This document shows positions 13,697 to 27,700 of a stretch of 64,000 bases of DNA, in pieces. A program made the position numbers and the translations under genes. Origin of the DNA: Hepsetus odoe (taxonomy: Eukaryota > Chordata > Actinopteri > Characiformes > Hepsetidae). The stretch is from the NCBI GenBank assembly GCA_017165825.1, contig CM029380.1, forward strand, positions 20,501,572-20,565,571, given 5' to 3'. The notes beneath the pieces are model-generated. The model saw only the letters and a list, made by a program, of their open reading frames with translations. It ran no database searches and had not been told where the DNA came from. The number at the start of each line of letters is the position of its first letter. Position 1 is the stretch's first letter.

Positions 13697-13924
13697 AGCG
13701 GTGGTTAGTGAGTTGCCACTGCATTGGAAGATTGTGGGTTCGATTCCCTCACAAGTAGGTTGCCCTGAGGTTACCCTTGAGCAAGGTACTGTCCCCGTCA
13801 CTGCTCCCCGGGCGCTTTCAATAGCTGCCCACTGCTGCACGGTGTTAAATGCAGAGGTCCAATTTCGTTGTAGTTCACATGTGCTGTGCTGTGACCTCGC
13901 AATGACAAGGGTTGTCACTTTCAC
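13697..13924 (+). mobile_element. SINE family A, plus orientation
   Basis: B box GGGTTCGATTCCC, core GAGCAAGGTACTGTCCCC, tail GCAATGACAAGGGTTGTCAC. Followed after about 11 bp of A-rich DNA by a second copy in the same orientation. Confidence 0.8.
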
Positions 13925-13935
13925 AAAAAAAAATA

Positions 13936-14152
13936 GGGGCAGTGGTGGCCTAGTGGCCACAGGATCGGAAGGTTGTGGGTTCAACCAGTAGGTTGCCCTG
14001 AGGTACCCTTGAGCAAGGTACAGTGCCTGTCATTGCTCCCCGAGTACTTTCATACCGAGTACTTTCATAACTGTGTTTGTGCATGGGTTAAATGCAGAGA
14101 TCCAATTCTGTGCTGTGTGTACTCACAATGACAAGAATGGTCACTTTCACTT
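13936..14152 (+). mobile_element. SINE family A, second tandem copy
   Basis: Head GGCAGTGGTGGCCTAGTGG, shortened middle, tail CAATGACAAGAATGGTCACT. A small internal duplication (CGAGTACTTTCATA) is visible at 14041-14069. Confidence 0.8.
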
Positions 14153-15449
14153 CATATGGAGATGCCAATAATTACATGAATAATGCATGACTTAAGAGGT
14201 CTAGCACCCGAACAAAGCCTCTTTATTAGATTTATCACTTATTCATCAGTTATTATCACTTATTTCAGAAACTGAGCTGTCTTTTCTCATTTTGGAAGAT
14301 ACATAAAATGGACACATTTGTTCTGTGCACAGTGCAACCACTGGGTTCCATCTCCAAAAGAAATCTGAACTGTTAAAGTCAACCTGAAATCAAAATGTAT
14401 CTTTTTATTTATTGAACATTTTCTCCAGTATCTCCCATCAAAATGAAACAGTTTTGCCTTTTTGTATGACATTCAGGTTCTCCATGTACCGGTGGTGCCA
14501 TTAATCACTCATTAATCACTTAATCACACTCTATTATATCATGTTTCACTCAAAATCACATCATCCTCACACTTGGTTTCAAAAATCAGTTTACACAATG
14601 CTCCAGATGTAGTTGTCAGTCAAATGTGGTGTTCAAATGTTGATTCCTCAGCTTTGAATGGGATCTGTAAAGATAGCATTGCTGAACAACACTAGAATAC
14701 TGTTCCCATTCATACATCTTCAAAATGTCATCCCACTCAAATAACATCCACCTCTTTTGGAAGATGGTGCAGACTTGGATGTGGTTTGGGACACTTTATG
14801 ACTTTCCAAACACTCACAGCTTCTTGAGACACATTGTCTGTTATCACAAACTGCCTCAGGAGTGAGATCTAGGATCACATTTTTTGAGTCAGAGGAGTCT
14901 AACTAACAACCCGGTTTTTGTTTAACATGTATATCTGTAGCAATGACATTTGTTTTATGTTCACAGTATATCATACTGTGTCCTAAACCATGTCTACAAG
15001 TCTGTACCACCTTTATTAAGAGCTGGATGTCATTTGAGGCTGTTTTGAGAGGTACGCTCACAACCCAGCCACAAAGGATGCACAAACCAGTGTGTTTCTT
15101 TGTACCAATCCCAAGCCCAAAAACATTTGTTTACAGAGAATATTGGGCTTTAAGTTGAAAAAACATAGTGCCAGTCATAATGGTTGCACTATGAGTGTTG
15201 ACATCTTTCACTTGAATATATAAACACCGCTCTAGCATCAACTGTAACTATGCAGTAAAAGCATTAGCAAGCAACAGGCACTGATGTTACATAACAGTCT
15301 CGCTGGTTTTTTTTTTTGGGGGGGGGGCTGTCTAGACTTGCTTTGTCACAAAAACAACATTTTATGATGAAAGGACAAAGTTAATCGAACTCACCTCTAC
15401 AAAACATTTTACACCCACGTTGCATGATGCGAACACACAAAGCAGAAAA

Positions 15450-15572
15450 CAAGAGCGAGAGAGTGAGAGAGAGCGAAAGAGACAGAATGAGACAGAGCGA
15501 GAGAGAGAGAGAGAGAGACAGAGTGAGACAGAGTGAGACAGAGTGAGAGAGAGAGAGAGAGAGAGACAGAGT

Positions 15573-15614
<42 letters not shown>
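15450..15614. repeat. (GA)n-rich simple repeat with GAGACA variants
   Basis: About 160 bp of GAGA, interrupted by GACAGAGT units that form a higher-order pattern. Confidence 0.9.
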
Positions 15615-15615
<1 letters not shown>

Positions 15616-16140
15616 AGAGAGAATGGGAGTAAATGCTACTCCGTTAATTATTTAATTCAAAATCTTTTGATAGAAATAGAAAAAAAAAACCTTTCACTTT
15701 TCTTTTAGTTTTACAAGGGACTGTTTTGCAGAAAAGTCAATGGTTATAAAATCTGTAATGGGTTTCATCCTGGCCATTGAGAGGCTGGTTATGAGATCCA
15801 GAGGCAGTGGCTGAGATTACATCACTGTGTGGGCAGGCACAGTTACTGTGTGCCACTGACTCACTCTGCAGGCAGCAGTGATGAAGAATGCTTTGACTGA
15901 TCTGCTCAGTTTGAATTCTTGAAGTTTCACGTTCAAAAAAATGAGCCAAGGTTTGATTGTCTGGCTTACAAAGTGCAAATATGCACTACACTAATTTCAG
16001 TTGATCTCTTGTAGCTGTGCCCACATATGCTCTCTTTCTTAACTACTGTTACAGTGCAACTTAAACCTGCAGTGGAACACGATGCATGATGGGTTATGTT
16101 CCCTGAAGGTTTACCTTTGAGAGTGCCATTCTACTGACAC

Positions 16141-16372
16141 TGCGGTCCACTGCAGGGCACACACACAGGCCAGCACAGTCACAGGGGGCAATTTAGCATC
16201 TTCAGTCCACCTGACTTGCATATCTTTGGCCTTTTGGAGGAAACGGAAGGACCCCAAAGGGAGATACGGGGGCAAAATGCAACATCCACACAGAAATGTT
16301 GAGAATCAAACCCAGAACCTGGGCTTGCCTGTGACTGTGCTGGCCTGTGTGTGTGCCCTGCAGTGGACCGCA
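16141..16372. repeat. Composite SINE C fragment bounded by perfect 45-bp inverted repeats
   Basis: Arms are 16141-16185 and 16328-16372, identical as reverse complements over 45 bp, with a 142-bp spacer holding a minus-orientation family C fragment. A partial family A SINE starts directly after the right arm. Confidence 0.9.
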
Positions 16373-16375
16373 TCA

Positions 16376-16588
16376 GAGGATCAAACCCCTTCCCAATAGG
16401 TTGCCCTGAGGTACCCTTGAGCAAGGTACCGTCCCCATCACTGCTCCCCGGGCGCTTTCAATAGCTGCCCACTGCTGCACAGGTTTGAGTGTGCATGGGT
16501 AAAATGCAGAGGTCCAATTTCGTTGTGGTTCATGTGTGCTGTGCCATGACCTCGCAATGACAAGGGTTGTCACTTTCACTTTCACTTT
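16376..16588 (+). mobile_element. SINE family A, 5'-truncated, plus orientation
   Basis: Starts at the core (TAGGTTGCCCTGAGGTACCC) without the tRNA head and ends in GTCACTTTCACTTTCAC. Confidence 0.75.
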
Positions 16589-17383
16589 TTTCAGAACCTC
16601 CACTGTGCCACTATGCCACAGTGCTGGCCTGGACGTTAGCATTCTTTTAAGATTGTCCAACCGTAGTGCCGTAACTATGGAAGTGCATTAGCAGGCAGAG
16701 CCTCTACTGTACTCTGCTTAATAAGAAATGATACAGCAATACAAATTATTCACAAGATTGGCCTTTTACAGGGATGGTTCAGTGAAAACACTGTACACAG
16801 TTCTCCACTTGCCCTGCAGCTATTCATCCAAGTCATGAATTCAAAAGAGCTGGAAGATCAAAAGATTCTTTAGTTTAGTATTGGAGCTGGGAGGCTAGTC
16901 TTGCTAGGTGCTATAAGTCAATAATCACTCATACTAAAATGTCTCAACTGGCCTGGGAACACCTCACACAGGGGTACCTGGTGGATGTGGCTGGGATAAA
17001 CATCTGGACAGGCATTGTGCAAAGTCAGAATGGTCCTTAGAGAAAGATCCTGAGCTTTGATAAATTCAGTGCAGTAATAACATGTTTTATAATCACCACA
17101 ACGCTGATCATACAGCATTATTTCTAGTTAAAAAAACACATTTTTATGCATCAAAGTTTACTTTTGTGTTCAGAACTACAAACAGTTAATGATGCTAAAG
17201 TGTTTTTATCGTGCCCACCTGTGCAATTACACCTATGTTATTATTCTGCCGTACCATAATGAAAGTCCACCTACAGTGTTAGATTCAACTTTGTTAAAAA
17301 TCTGACCTCACCTACTGCCCAACTCTGCAGTTCAAGGTCACTGGATGAAAATACATGGAAGTGTTGGTAGTTTGGGAAGGCAG

Positions 17384-17438
<55 letters not shown>
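17384..17438. repeat. (GATT)n microsatellite
   Basis: About 13 tetranucleotide units with one GGTT interruption near the end. Confidence 0.95.
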
Positions 17439-17799
17439 CTTTGTTTTGCTTTTCACTTGGCAGCATAAGCTTGCTGAAAGTTATGGGATATCTCCAGACT
17501 CCTCTTGTGTTACTCTGCATTTACATGTCCACCTTCACAAATGTCCTTCACTTGGATGCAGAGAAGTGCACCAGGACTGACGCTGAGTTTGAGGCCAATT
17601 TTTTTTCTAAGCCTTTCTAAGGTCTTTAGGGCCGTGCCGTGCCCACGCAATCCACTGATAATATCCAGCATGTAGTGTTTTCCCAGCTTTCGCTCTCTTT
17701 CTGTCAGCCTGTTCAGATAGCTGATTACGGAGAGGAGAGCGCTGATGTTTCCATGGTAACTGTGAGTCATTCTGCGGCAGTCGGTTTAGTCACACTTCC

Positions 17800-17988
17800 A
17801 CTGTAGAATTCTCTCCTTTTTACAACTCTTTCTCTTCCGACCTTTCTCACTCTCTCTCTATCTCCCTCTTTTGGCCATTCTCTCTTTCTTTTTCTCTTAC
17901 TATTTATCTGTTTCTTTTCTCCCACCCTCCCTTTCTCTCTCCCTCTCGCTCTGTCTCTCTCTGTCATCCTTTGCTCACTCTTTATCTC

Positions 17989-18049
<61 letters not shown>

Positions 18050-18215
18050 TCTCTTTCCGCCTATCTCAATTTTTCTATATATCTCCCCTCTTTCCATCAT
18101 ATATCTCTTTCTCTCATTCTCATTCTCTGCCTTACTCTTATTCTTTGCCTTATTTACTCAATCTCACCCTTTTTCTCCCTCTTTTGGCCATGCTCTCTCT
18201 CTCTCTCTCTATGAG
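17800..18215. repeat. Polypyrimidine tract with (CTAT)n microsatellite
   Basis: A long C/T-rich strand containing about 15 CTAT units at 17990-18049. ORFs across it (poly Leu-Ser, Ile-Tyr-Leu-Ser) are artefacts of the repeat. Confidence 0.9.
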
Positions 18216-18249
18216 TTCCTGTCCGTTTCCTGGCATCCAGCAGTGTAAG

Positions 18250-21200
18250 ACTGGCATAGATCCATCCTCACTGTTAGTAGAGCTAAAGGAGGACAGGCAG
18301 CCTGCAGAGGACAGAATGAAGCCTCTTTGCTTTTTATTGCATTCACTAATGAGCACTCTCATGCTAACAGCACTCATCCAACATAAGCTTTTTCATTTAT
18401 CTGACACGGTTGTGCTTGGAGGCCCTTCTTAATAAGGAGCTGTTTAAATTTTAGCCACGGTGATATGATATTGCTTTCGAGTTACAGGTTACAGTCGTGT
18501 TGCTATGGTTGCAGTGATATTCAGCTGGAGCTGTTAGCTACTGATGATGTGATTCGAAATCTCATAAGATGCAAACTCAGACACGTTATTTAGAGCTAAA
18601 AGGCATGTATGTTATTTATTTTTTCATTTTATTGAAGTTTCACTATTGATGTTACTTTGCTTTTATGTGCCAAGAGAAGCAGTAATTAATGGTTATCTGT
18701 TAATAGGCTGTTTTTTGTTACTCAACCAGACAATGAGCAGGCTTCTGATTGGCTCCCCTGCTCCTTGTTCAAGAAGCAGCTTTTCTTTGTTCATCATCAG
18801 CTCTGAGGGCTCAGTTGCTGTTCAAGGAATATGTAAGGCATTATTTTTTGGGACACCACAAAAAGCAGCTCATTTAAAATAGCCTGTTTTAACAAAAACG
18901 TCCATATTTGAATGGTATGTGGAAACAAAGTTTTCCCACTACACCAAAGCATAATTATAAAAAAAATGTTTAGTGCCTTTAAGAATAATATATTCATGAT
19001 TTGTTCTGATTGACTGCACTGTATCATGCCTCATTCAATGCATTCATGCTGCAACACAATCATTCTAACTTTTTTTGTGAATGGGTGGGACTTTTTTTGT
19101 GAATGGGAGGGAATAGGTGGACATATTTTAATAGATTGTTTTTTGTGAGGAGAGAAATGGCAAATTCTTAATAGCTTAGTTTCTATAAATAACATCTATC
19201 ATTGTATCAATATATAATTATATTTAATTATATGTATTGAAATAAATAACTATAGACAGGGAAATTTGATCATTTAGAAGCTTTTATCAGTGTTTAAATA
19301 CTGCATTTCTTGTTCATCTCCCCAAAAAGTGAATTAAATGTACGGTATGTGAAATGGAACTGGGCATCCCCCAGGACCTCTCACATCCAAATCATAATGT
19401 TATGTTATGTTCTGCTTGCTCAATCCCAAAAGACCCAGGGCCAAAACAGAGACCAGTGGAGCTTCTAGCTTCCTTCATTTCTTTATATTTTGCTACCAAA
19501 TAAATCATCCTTGTATTTTGAATGCATTGTTGATGAATAGTTCTCCAGGCTTCCTGAAGTACTTTCATGTATTTTCATTTTCATTCCAGTCCCTGTACCT
19601 GACCAGAAGAATAATGGGGGACCTACCAAATATTAACTATGTTGCATATCTTGCAATTAATCACTGCGGCTATTGCCTCATTTTCCTGGCAAAATCTAAA
19701 GAAATACGTGGGGAAGATATGTACATATTACTGCTCATGTACAATCAGCACTGCATGCACACAAACATTAATAATAATTTAACAGTGAATTTTGGAGACT
19801 TTACAATCAGTGGGCACGCTGACGTTATCAAGTGACTGGATGCCGAACTGGAAGAATATAAAAATGTGAGAATGAATTTAGAGGGTCATTTACACAAAGA
19901 CTGCAACGAAAATGTCTAATCAAAGGGGAGTTTCAAGAGCTCTGATCAGCGAAAAAAACCCAGTTAGGGTAAGTGGCTCAGACGATGGATGGAAGTATAG
20001 AGGGATGGATGGATCCTTACTTGCTGAGGTTAGATTTTGTATTTTTCCTGTGTTAAGCTCACAGACGTTTCAAAAGCTGGAAGATGTTCCACACTATGGG
20101 GAAATTTTCAGACAGAACCTACTGATTTCAGCAAGGATCTACTGAGGAAGAGTTCAAGGGCACAACTTTCATAACATCGAGTAGTTTTTAAAGGTGGGAG
20201 GATGCAGAGCATTACGCAGGCGGGTGGAGGAGGGGAGGGAGGAGTGGGGGAGGAGAGCAGAAGAGAGGGATGCGTGGGTGGATGTGTGGGAGAGTGCTCA
20301 GTGCTAATGACCTTCCCCCAGAAAATTTCTCTCTCTCACTCTCTCTCTCAGACGCACACACATAAACACACTTTCAGCTGCAGTGTCTGCTCATTCATGT
20401 GGGCTTTTCTCTCTATGACTCATTCATGATAACGATAACAATTTCCCACTGCTTTCTGCCTCCTGTCCCCCTCACACCTCACCATCCAGCCACCCAAGCC
20501 TGAAAATACAGGTCAGAAGGTAACATCCCATCAATTTAGCACAGAAACCCACCCACCCTGACATCCACTCACGACATGCTTCGCTCTTCAAGGTATTCAT
20601 GCTGTAGTCAATCTTATGAAAAACTTAAAATGTTCTCTGCAGCTTTTTAATGATTTGTCTTCACGTGTTATTTGTGGAATGCATGTGATGTACAAATAAA
20701 AGAGGTCTACATTTTCTGTAATTTGGACATGGAAGTCGCTCTGGATAAGAGCGTCTGCTAAATGCCGTAAATGTAAAAGGACAATCCATTGAAAAAAATC
20801 TGTATCATTCAATCAGCATAGCAACACTGTTCTCCAGGCAGCAGATTAGAGTGATTCCCCCTTCTGGCTGCACTCACCATGCCACACAAACAAAAGACGG
20901 TGAGCAAAACTGCTAATTCTTACAGTGATTTCAGTGTAATAGATGACTTAAACTGTAAGTCACTTAAATAAAAGCATCGTTCATTGTTCTTTACAGGGGT
21001 GGTGAAGTCAGGTCTCAGAAGTATTAAGTCTCAGGTGTCAGGCAACATATTCATAATCATGAAATCATCACCTCTGCGGTTTACACTATTCAGGGACCTG
21101 ATTCTGATCACCACTGTGTATTCACGCTCGAAATGTGTCTATAGAATGGATCCTGCGATGAAGAGCTTAAAGACTGAATTATGTAGAATTGTTGAAACTT

Positions 21201-22040
21201 TGATAGAGTGTTAGGTACTTCGTTTGGTTGTGTTCAGAAAAATGCACACTTGAGTTCTTGACCGCTTCAGATACCAAAGGCCATCCAGATATGAAGTTGT
21301 TGAACAGTCTGAAAATTAAGTTTTTTGCTTTTTTTTCCAGCATGGCTTGATTGGGAAGGAGAAGCTGAATGACCATGTGCATGTGTGTGTGTGTGTGTGT
21401 GTAGGATCCTTTCTGAGTCACTGGAAGCTCCCACACACTCTGTTTCTCTCTGATTTGTTAAAAAGGCTAGCGCTGGAGGGATGGTGTTAGGGACAGAGAG
21501 GAGGATGAGGAAGAGAGCGAAGAATGATAGATGGGATGACACTTTCAGGGTTGAGTGGGGAGCTAAATTTGAAGTCTTTATGTGTTTACAATGACTCACT
21601 GACCACCTTTACCAACTGCAATACCAGATATCAGACTTCAGTCTTATTTCTGTCTCCCTTCACTGCATTACAGTGGCTACAAGCCTCAGTGGCTGAGCTC
21701 AAGCCAGGGTTTCCCCTTAACCTCAGTAGGGATCGATAAGATCAGCAGAGACGTCCCATCAGAATCCCCAAATCCTTTGTCATCTGTTGAGAGACCGAAG
21801 ACTGTTAGATCTCACCTGTGCGCTCTTTTGCTGCGACTGTTGTGAAGGTGGGCGAGCTTTATACTGAGAGGCTTGGACACAGGTGCACAGAAAAAGATGG
21901 AACATTTTAAATTACTGTCTCATGGTGTAATCCAGAAAAAAAAGTCAAACATTTAAAAAAGTCAAAGGGCAAAACCAGATGCAGACAGGTGTTTCACAGA
22001 GAAATTTCAATAAGAGTGGGAAAATTACTGAGCCAGGTCC
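18250..22040. other. No gene recognised
   Basis: Contains a 142-codon ORF (19407-19835) without recognisable similarity, a short tandem duplication at about 19068-19112, a SINE family B tail at 20724-20778 and a (GT)n at 21378-21402. No exon supported. Confidence 0.5.
20724..20778 (+). mobile_element. SINE family B 3' fragment
   Basis: CGCTCTGGATAAGAGCGTCT then GCTAAATGCCGTAAATGTAA: only the last 55 bp of the family. Confidence 0.7.
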
Positions 22041-22044
22041 CAGA

Positions 22045-22204
22045 TCAGTAGCTTGCCCTGAGGTAGCCTTGAGCAAGGTGCTGTCCCCATCACTGCTCCC
22101 CAGGCACTTTCAATAGTGTGTATGGGTGTGCCCGAGTGTGTATGGGTAAAATGCAGAGGGTGAATTTCACTTTTCACTAGTCACTTTCACTTTTTCACTT
22201 TTCA
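22045..22204 (+). mobile_element. SINE family A, 5'-truncated
   Basis: Starts at GCTTGCCCTGAGGTAGCC and ends in TAGTCACTTTCACTT. The tRNA head is missing. Confidence 0.7.
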
Positions 22205-22299
22205 TGCGTCAGCGTCTACCATATTGTCAGTTCTCACATAATCGTACATATTGTCATTTTAATGACACATCGAAATGTTTTAGATTAAACTGATTATTT

Positions 22300-23755
22300 A
22301 ATTCCTTTGTTCATGTGTGGTTCAAGTCGTTTGACATTAGTCAGTGGTGACACATAAATGGGTTGTGCCTATAAAATAAAGATTAAATTAATAGATATAA
22401 TAAATAAAGATCCTGAAGTTTCACGAAGCACAATTTTAAACAATAATTCATAAATAATTCACTCAAAAAAATGAAATGCAGGTTTACAGTAAAGGAATGT
22501 GTCTGTCTGATTAAAGCAATTCAGATTCAAAAACTGCAGTTTCTCATTGGGTTCATGAGCTATTTATCAGTGCTCTGTAAAGCTTGTCCAACCTCACAAC
22601 TGTTGCCACAACAGAATGCGTCTGTGAGTAGACCATAGACAGGTCATGCTTTTAAAATGTCAATAAAACACTAAATAAAACACATTATTTCTTTAAATAA
22701 CAGTTTGCTTTGGTCATTTGCAGCAAAGGTGCAAAAGTAGCCTCCCTGTCAGTGCAACCTTCCTAAAAATGGTGATCTACGGCAATAATATCAACCATGA
22801 GAAGGTCACAGAACCAAATTGCCTATAAACTTGGGGAGGCAGAGAAAGCACAGTGGCCAATTTGGGGGATGGGACTGTTTAATTCTGCTAATCAGACCAA
22901 ATAATATTCTGGCTGTCCCAGATGATCTGGATTCTCCTTATTTACTTAAATAGCTATAAATCTAAAATGTTTTTTAAACATTTGCTCAGCTTTATTAAAA
23001 TCGCTTTATGGAGTGAGACTGGTGCAAGAAGAAATCCCCACAGCTAGCATATGTGCTGCCACTATGCTACGGAAAATCGCATGGTGCAAATGCAGCCTGG
23101 AGCTGAAAGCAAAGCCAGCCAGCGAGCTTCACACAGCAGAGTCATCGTAACAGGTGCCAAAAGTGCAGGACTGTTGCTTTCCCTGCAGCATCTCCTCTCA
23201 ACGGCCTCTTTTCTCTAAAGGACTTTTAACTCCCCAATGCATCTGCATTCCCAACAGCTATGAATTAAAATGCAGCGTTTGTGTCTTTATCGTTCACTCT
23301 GGTTCTCATAAAAACCAGCTCCTATTTAATGGTCACTGTTTTGCATATTGGCTGGTTCACAATAAACCAGACTCTTTGCTCGAGATCAGGCCAGACATGG
23401 ATTGGGGTCCCAGGTCCCAGAGGATTTGTGAAGAAAGTGTTTCGAGCCATGATCTTCTCACCGGGTCCTCTACAAAGCCAGCTCTTTTTGATCCCTTTTT
23501 TTTCTCCTCACATTTTTAAAATAGTGTTTGATCCTCAGAGTGACAGACATCTTCCTTACTTACAAGGAAGTTCCAACACTGAGCTTTGACTGGTGCTCCT
23601 ACCTTATGTATAATAATGTTAGTGGGGGTTTAAAATACCATTACACACAAAAACCAATTTACAAAAATGCCTGAAGTGAGAGCTGTTAAACTGATTCAAT
23701 GTGTGGGACATCAATTTTAGTAAAAAAAAAAAGATAGATTTTTAGTAAGCTTTAG
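22300..23755. other. No gene recognised
   Basis: An ORF of 121 codons at 23154-23519 shows no domain or splice context. Otherwise unique A/T-rich DNA. Confidence 0.5.
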
Positions 23756-24034
23756 TGAAAGTGAAAAAAAAGTGAAAGTGACAACCCTTGTCATTGTGAG
23801 GTCACGGCACAGCACACATGAACCACAACGAAATTGGACCTCTGCATTTAACCCATGCACACTCAAACCCGTGCAGCAGTGGGCAGCTATTGAAAGCGCC
23901 CGGGGAGCAGTGATGGGGACGGTACCTTGCTCAAGGGTACCTCAGGGCAACCTATTGGGAAGGGGTTTGAACCCCCGATCCTCCGATCATGCGGCTAACG
24001 CCCTAACCGCTAGGCCACCGCTGCACCGCTGCCC
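23756..24034 (-). mobile_element. SINE family A, well preserved, minus orientation
   Basis: The full head reads GGTGGCCTAGCGGTTAGGGC on the minus strand and the B box is GGGGGTTCAAACCCC. One of the least diverged copies, so probably among the younger ones. Confidence 0.85.
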
Positions 24035-24714
24035 TTTAATATACTTAATTAATCTAAAAAATTATAGATATCATAATGTTTCCTGAGTTGTGCTGAAATA
24101 AAGAATACAAGACTTGATATTGCTTTACAAATAATTAATACCCTGGGTCTTGTAAGGGTAGAAGTAGTATAAATATATCAGAGCATGACATTTATTCCTG
24201 ACTAAAGCATCAAAACGCACAGTTCTAATCTCCAGGTTTTTGTGATGTCACAAAAGACATACTTATTTTTATTACCAAGTGTTTCTACTTTATGTTATAA
24301 AAATAGAATATGGGCCCTTTATTGCACCCGTCACACTTCGGTTAGCCTATATTGATTCCCTCTCACCTATGAATGGAAAGCAAGTATGTTAGGAAAACAG
24401 GAGATGATATTGGTTGTTTGTGTTCTCGGAGAGCTGATTGATGGACCTGGCTGTGGAAGTAAAAGGCCCTCTCTCCCTGGTTACCCCAGGTTGCTATTGA
24501 TTTAGAATCATAATTACTGCATAGCCATCCTTAATTTATTAGCCAGGCTGATATGAATATTTGATGTTCCCAGGAGGCTTTTGGCACCTGCCGAGGTTAG
24601 GGGGGTTGGATTGCAACAAGCCTGAGAGCGGTGCATTAACACTGCAGAATTATTACCTGTAAAGTGAATGCATATGATGCTTTTTCTCCTCCCAAAAATA
24701 AACAAGACACTCAC

Positions 24715-27700
24715 AGACCTAATGCATCATTCTTTATTGGCTAGTTGGAAAACAAATCCAAAATAGACATTTACATTGATTGGTCCCTCAAGGCTTCGAA
24801 ATCCAGAGTGAACAGATCGAGGTAAACAAAAACTGGATTGTACTGTAAATGTTTTTCGACATTTTTATCTTTTTCTTCCCAGAATACTGAGAGATTATCT
24901 AAATATCAAGCAATAATACAGAATTTTTTTTTTTTGACCATGGAAATATAGCTAGCAAAAGAATTTTTTTTTCTTTAGTGGAAATATACTAGCAAAAGAA
25001 ATATATTTCTTTTCTGCCATGGATATATTCTTAGCGAAAAATATCATCATCATCATCATCATCAGCAAGGCGTACCCCTAAAATAAATAGACTCCATTAA
25101 AATACGTAAAAAGTATGTCAGTACAAATAACCAGCCTGACATATTTATTTTATGCTTTGAACAATTAAGCATCCAATATTTATCTAATCTGGTACTGAAC
25201 TTCGGATCTGAGAACAGATATCTTTACTAAAACAGAGTCATCTCATGCAAAACTATGCACAGTAATTCATCCGTGCATCGGACAGGCTACTTGATAGCAC
25301 AAAACAGATCACTCGGGTATCCCCATTTTAGTCTATCCCCCCCAAAAAAAGACACAGGCGACTCTAGAGCCTGCGATGGACACCCTTGTGCTTTTAAACA
25401 TTCCTTAATTGCCCTCTGCACAAATAAATCGAGATAAATCGATCTCCCTTGGTTGTCATTCAAAGGTTGTAGAATTGAGCAAACAGCATGTGATCTGCTG
25501 AGCTGTTGGGTAAGGGAGCTCAGTGAATTCATTAACACAACATGGTGCAAAGATATACAGCAGGACACACAGGTACACAGGCATCGTTTTAAAAGTGTAA
25601 GAATTGCTTTGAAGCAACCTTTCTGGAAGCTGTACCTTTTAAATATCAGTGCCAACCACTATCTATCTGCAGCTGAGGAGGATTAAAGGGGCACTCTGGC
25701 CAAAATGAAAAATGTAACCTTGGTGTTATCTGGTGCGAGCACGACTACTTGACTCATTCAGCAGTGCTTCAGTCATTCCTAGAGCTTAATTTCTCAGTGT
25801 AACATGTTCTTCTGATGTATTTTGAAGAGGGGGAAACTTTTAAATTGGAGGATACATATAGACAAGCCATTAGCGGGCAAATGCAGATTGGTTTCCGATG
25901 ATTGGAGGATGCATATACTCTGATGCACAAAAAAACACAAAGAATCTCTTAAAATTGTGCCAAAGCTGAAGGAAAGATGTTGAACAACAGAATATTGCAG
26001 AACAACAATCTTCATAAAAATGTTTCAGGCCAGAATGATGCTTTAAACCAGTCTATGCCAACATTTCTATCTGGGACACCTTTATTAGCCCAGGTGCTGC
26101 TTCTGTAAGTCGTAACCTTCCTCAGCTGCTGCACTGCCCAATGGCTTCCTCCCGTTTTCTCCCTGCACTTCTGAGCATCTGGAAATAACATAACCAAACT
26201 GAATTCTGCTTTACTCGTGAACATTTCTAAGAAACCGACCCATATTCTGATACACAGATCTACCAAAGGCTTTTAGTTGCTCATCACATGTGCTCGGTCC
26301 AATAATCCTTGAATAGGAATTCCTATCTTTAATCCCTTTTTATTGGATAATTGCGATCGACTTGAATGCTTGCATTCGCAGTAAAGTCCACTCACATTGG
26401 CTTATGTGTGTGTACACTGGATTCATCACAAACGACTCCTTTATGTTTTTTTCCAGAGGCCGGATGGGTGGCTGTTGGCCTCTGGGGATACTTCTCTTTT
26501 GCCGTGTTCACACAAAAAATAAAAAGCTAATGAACACATAGTGGTTGGTCTGTGACAAGCATGCAGGAAGCAGCATGCCTGCCTCTTCAAATCTAATAAA
26601 ACACGAAGGACTCTGGAGACAGCATAGGCCTCATGCCAGCCCTGACAGAGGCCGATCTTTGCACACACTAAGATATGAAACTGTGTCCCTCAAAAAAAAC
26701 TTTTTTTAAAAAACTTTTTCTGCAAATAGACTACATTGATTGTGTTTATTAACTTATCTGACCTAAATTTTTGGAACCAAACAATCGAAAACCTTAAACT
26801 CTATGTCAATTCTCATAATTTAGTCATCAAATATAAAAACACACACATTAATATTAAATAAATGGCATGGGCATGAAGAACATTGATCCCACAGAAGGCA
26901 GTTTTCCCCTATTTGAGCGATTCTAGGATAAACCACAATACGTTTAAATAACAAGGACACTTAATGAAGAATACTGTGGTTTCAAGCCAGAGCTGTAATG
27001 AAGGTGCATACTCAACAGAGGTCACACATTTTTCATTGTAGTGCAACATACATACCTCATTTTTTCATTTGAAATTAATCTGAAGTTACATTATTTTACA
27101 GCCAGACCAACTGGATACATATCTGAGCTTGTAACAGAAGAGCACTGTTCGAGGAACTGAATCAATAACACATTCAGGACATCAGTCGTGGGAAGCTTAT
27201 GTAATAAATAACCTCAATCAATTGCTGCACACTTTGTAGTCATTGCTACCTGTTAATGTGTGATCTCCTCCAACACCTTTTGTGCTCATCGTACCATAGA
27301 CCATGAGTTGCTTTAATAAAACTAGACAAACTACTCTAACAAACACTTGAAAAAATAATGATAAAAGACAGGCATTGCATTAATAAAAAAACATTTGCAA
27401 GCATTCAGATGAGTGCGTAGCCTACAGTAAATAATAAAAAACGCAATTCTGTTCAAAAGATCACACAGTTAGGAGCTTTCTTTTCAAAAGAGGAAGAGGC
27501 TAAATCGATATAGTACACAAAAATATGGCTAATCAATGCAGACAACATATATAATCATCGGAAGTCTAGTAGCACCCAATTTCACAGTGGATTACCTAGT
27601 GCAGAGAATATATTGGCTTTTGAGCTCAACACATAGCTAAATGGAGCCTGAATAAAGCAATTACAAACAAATAAAAATACCATTCATAAATGTCATGTTA

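Noticed and set aside
13697..14152. tRNA-like A and B boxes suggesting tRNA genes
   Set aside because: They belong to SINE heads. The cloverleaf is not maintained, and the same head recurs with the same body many times.
17871..18432. Long overlapping ORFs rich in Leu, Ser, Ile and Tyr
   Set aside because: They are translations of a (CTAT)n and polypyrimidine tract.
1..24700. Search for stk11 kinase exons, CRISPR arrays or prokaryote-type operons
   Set aside because: No kinase motif seen. The simple repeats are eukaryotic microsatellites, not spaced direct repeats, and nothing bacterial is present.
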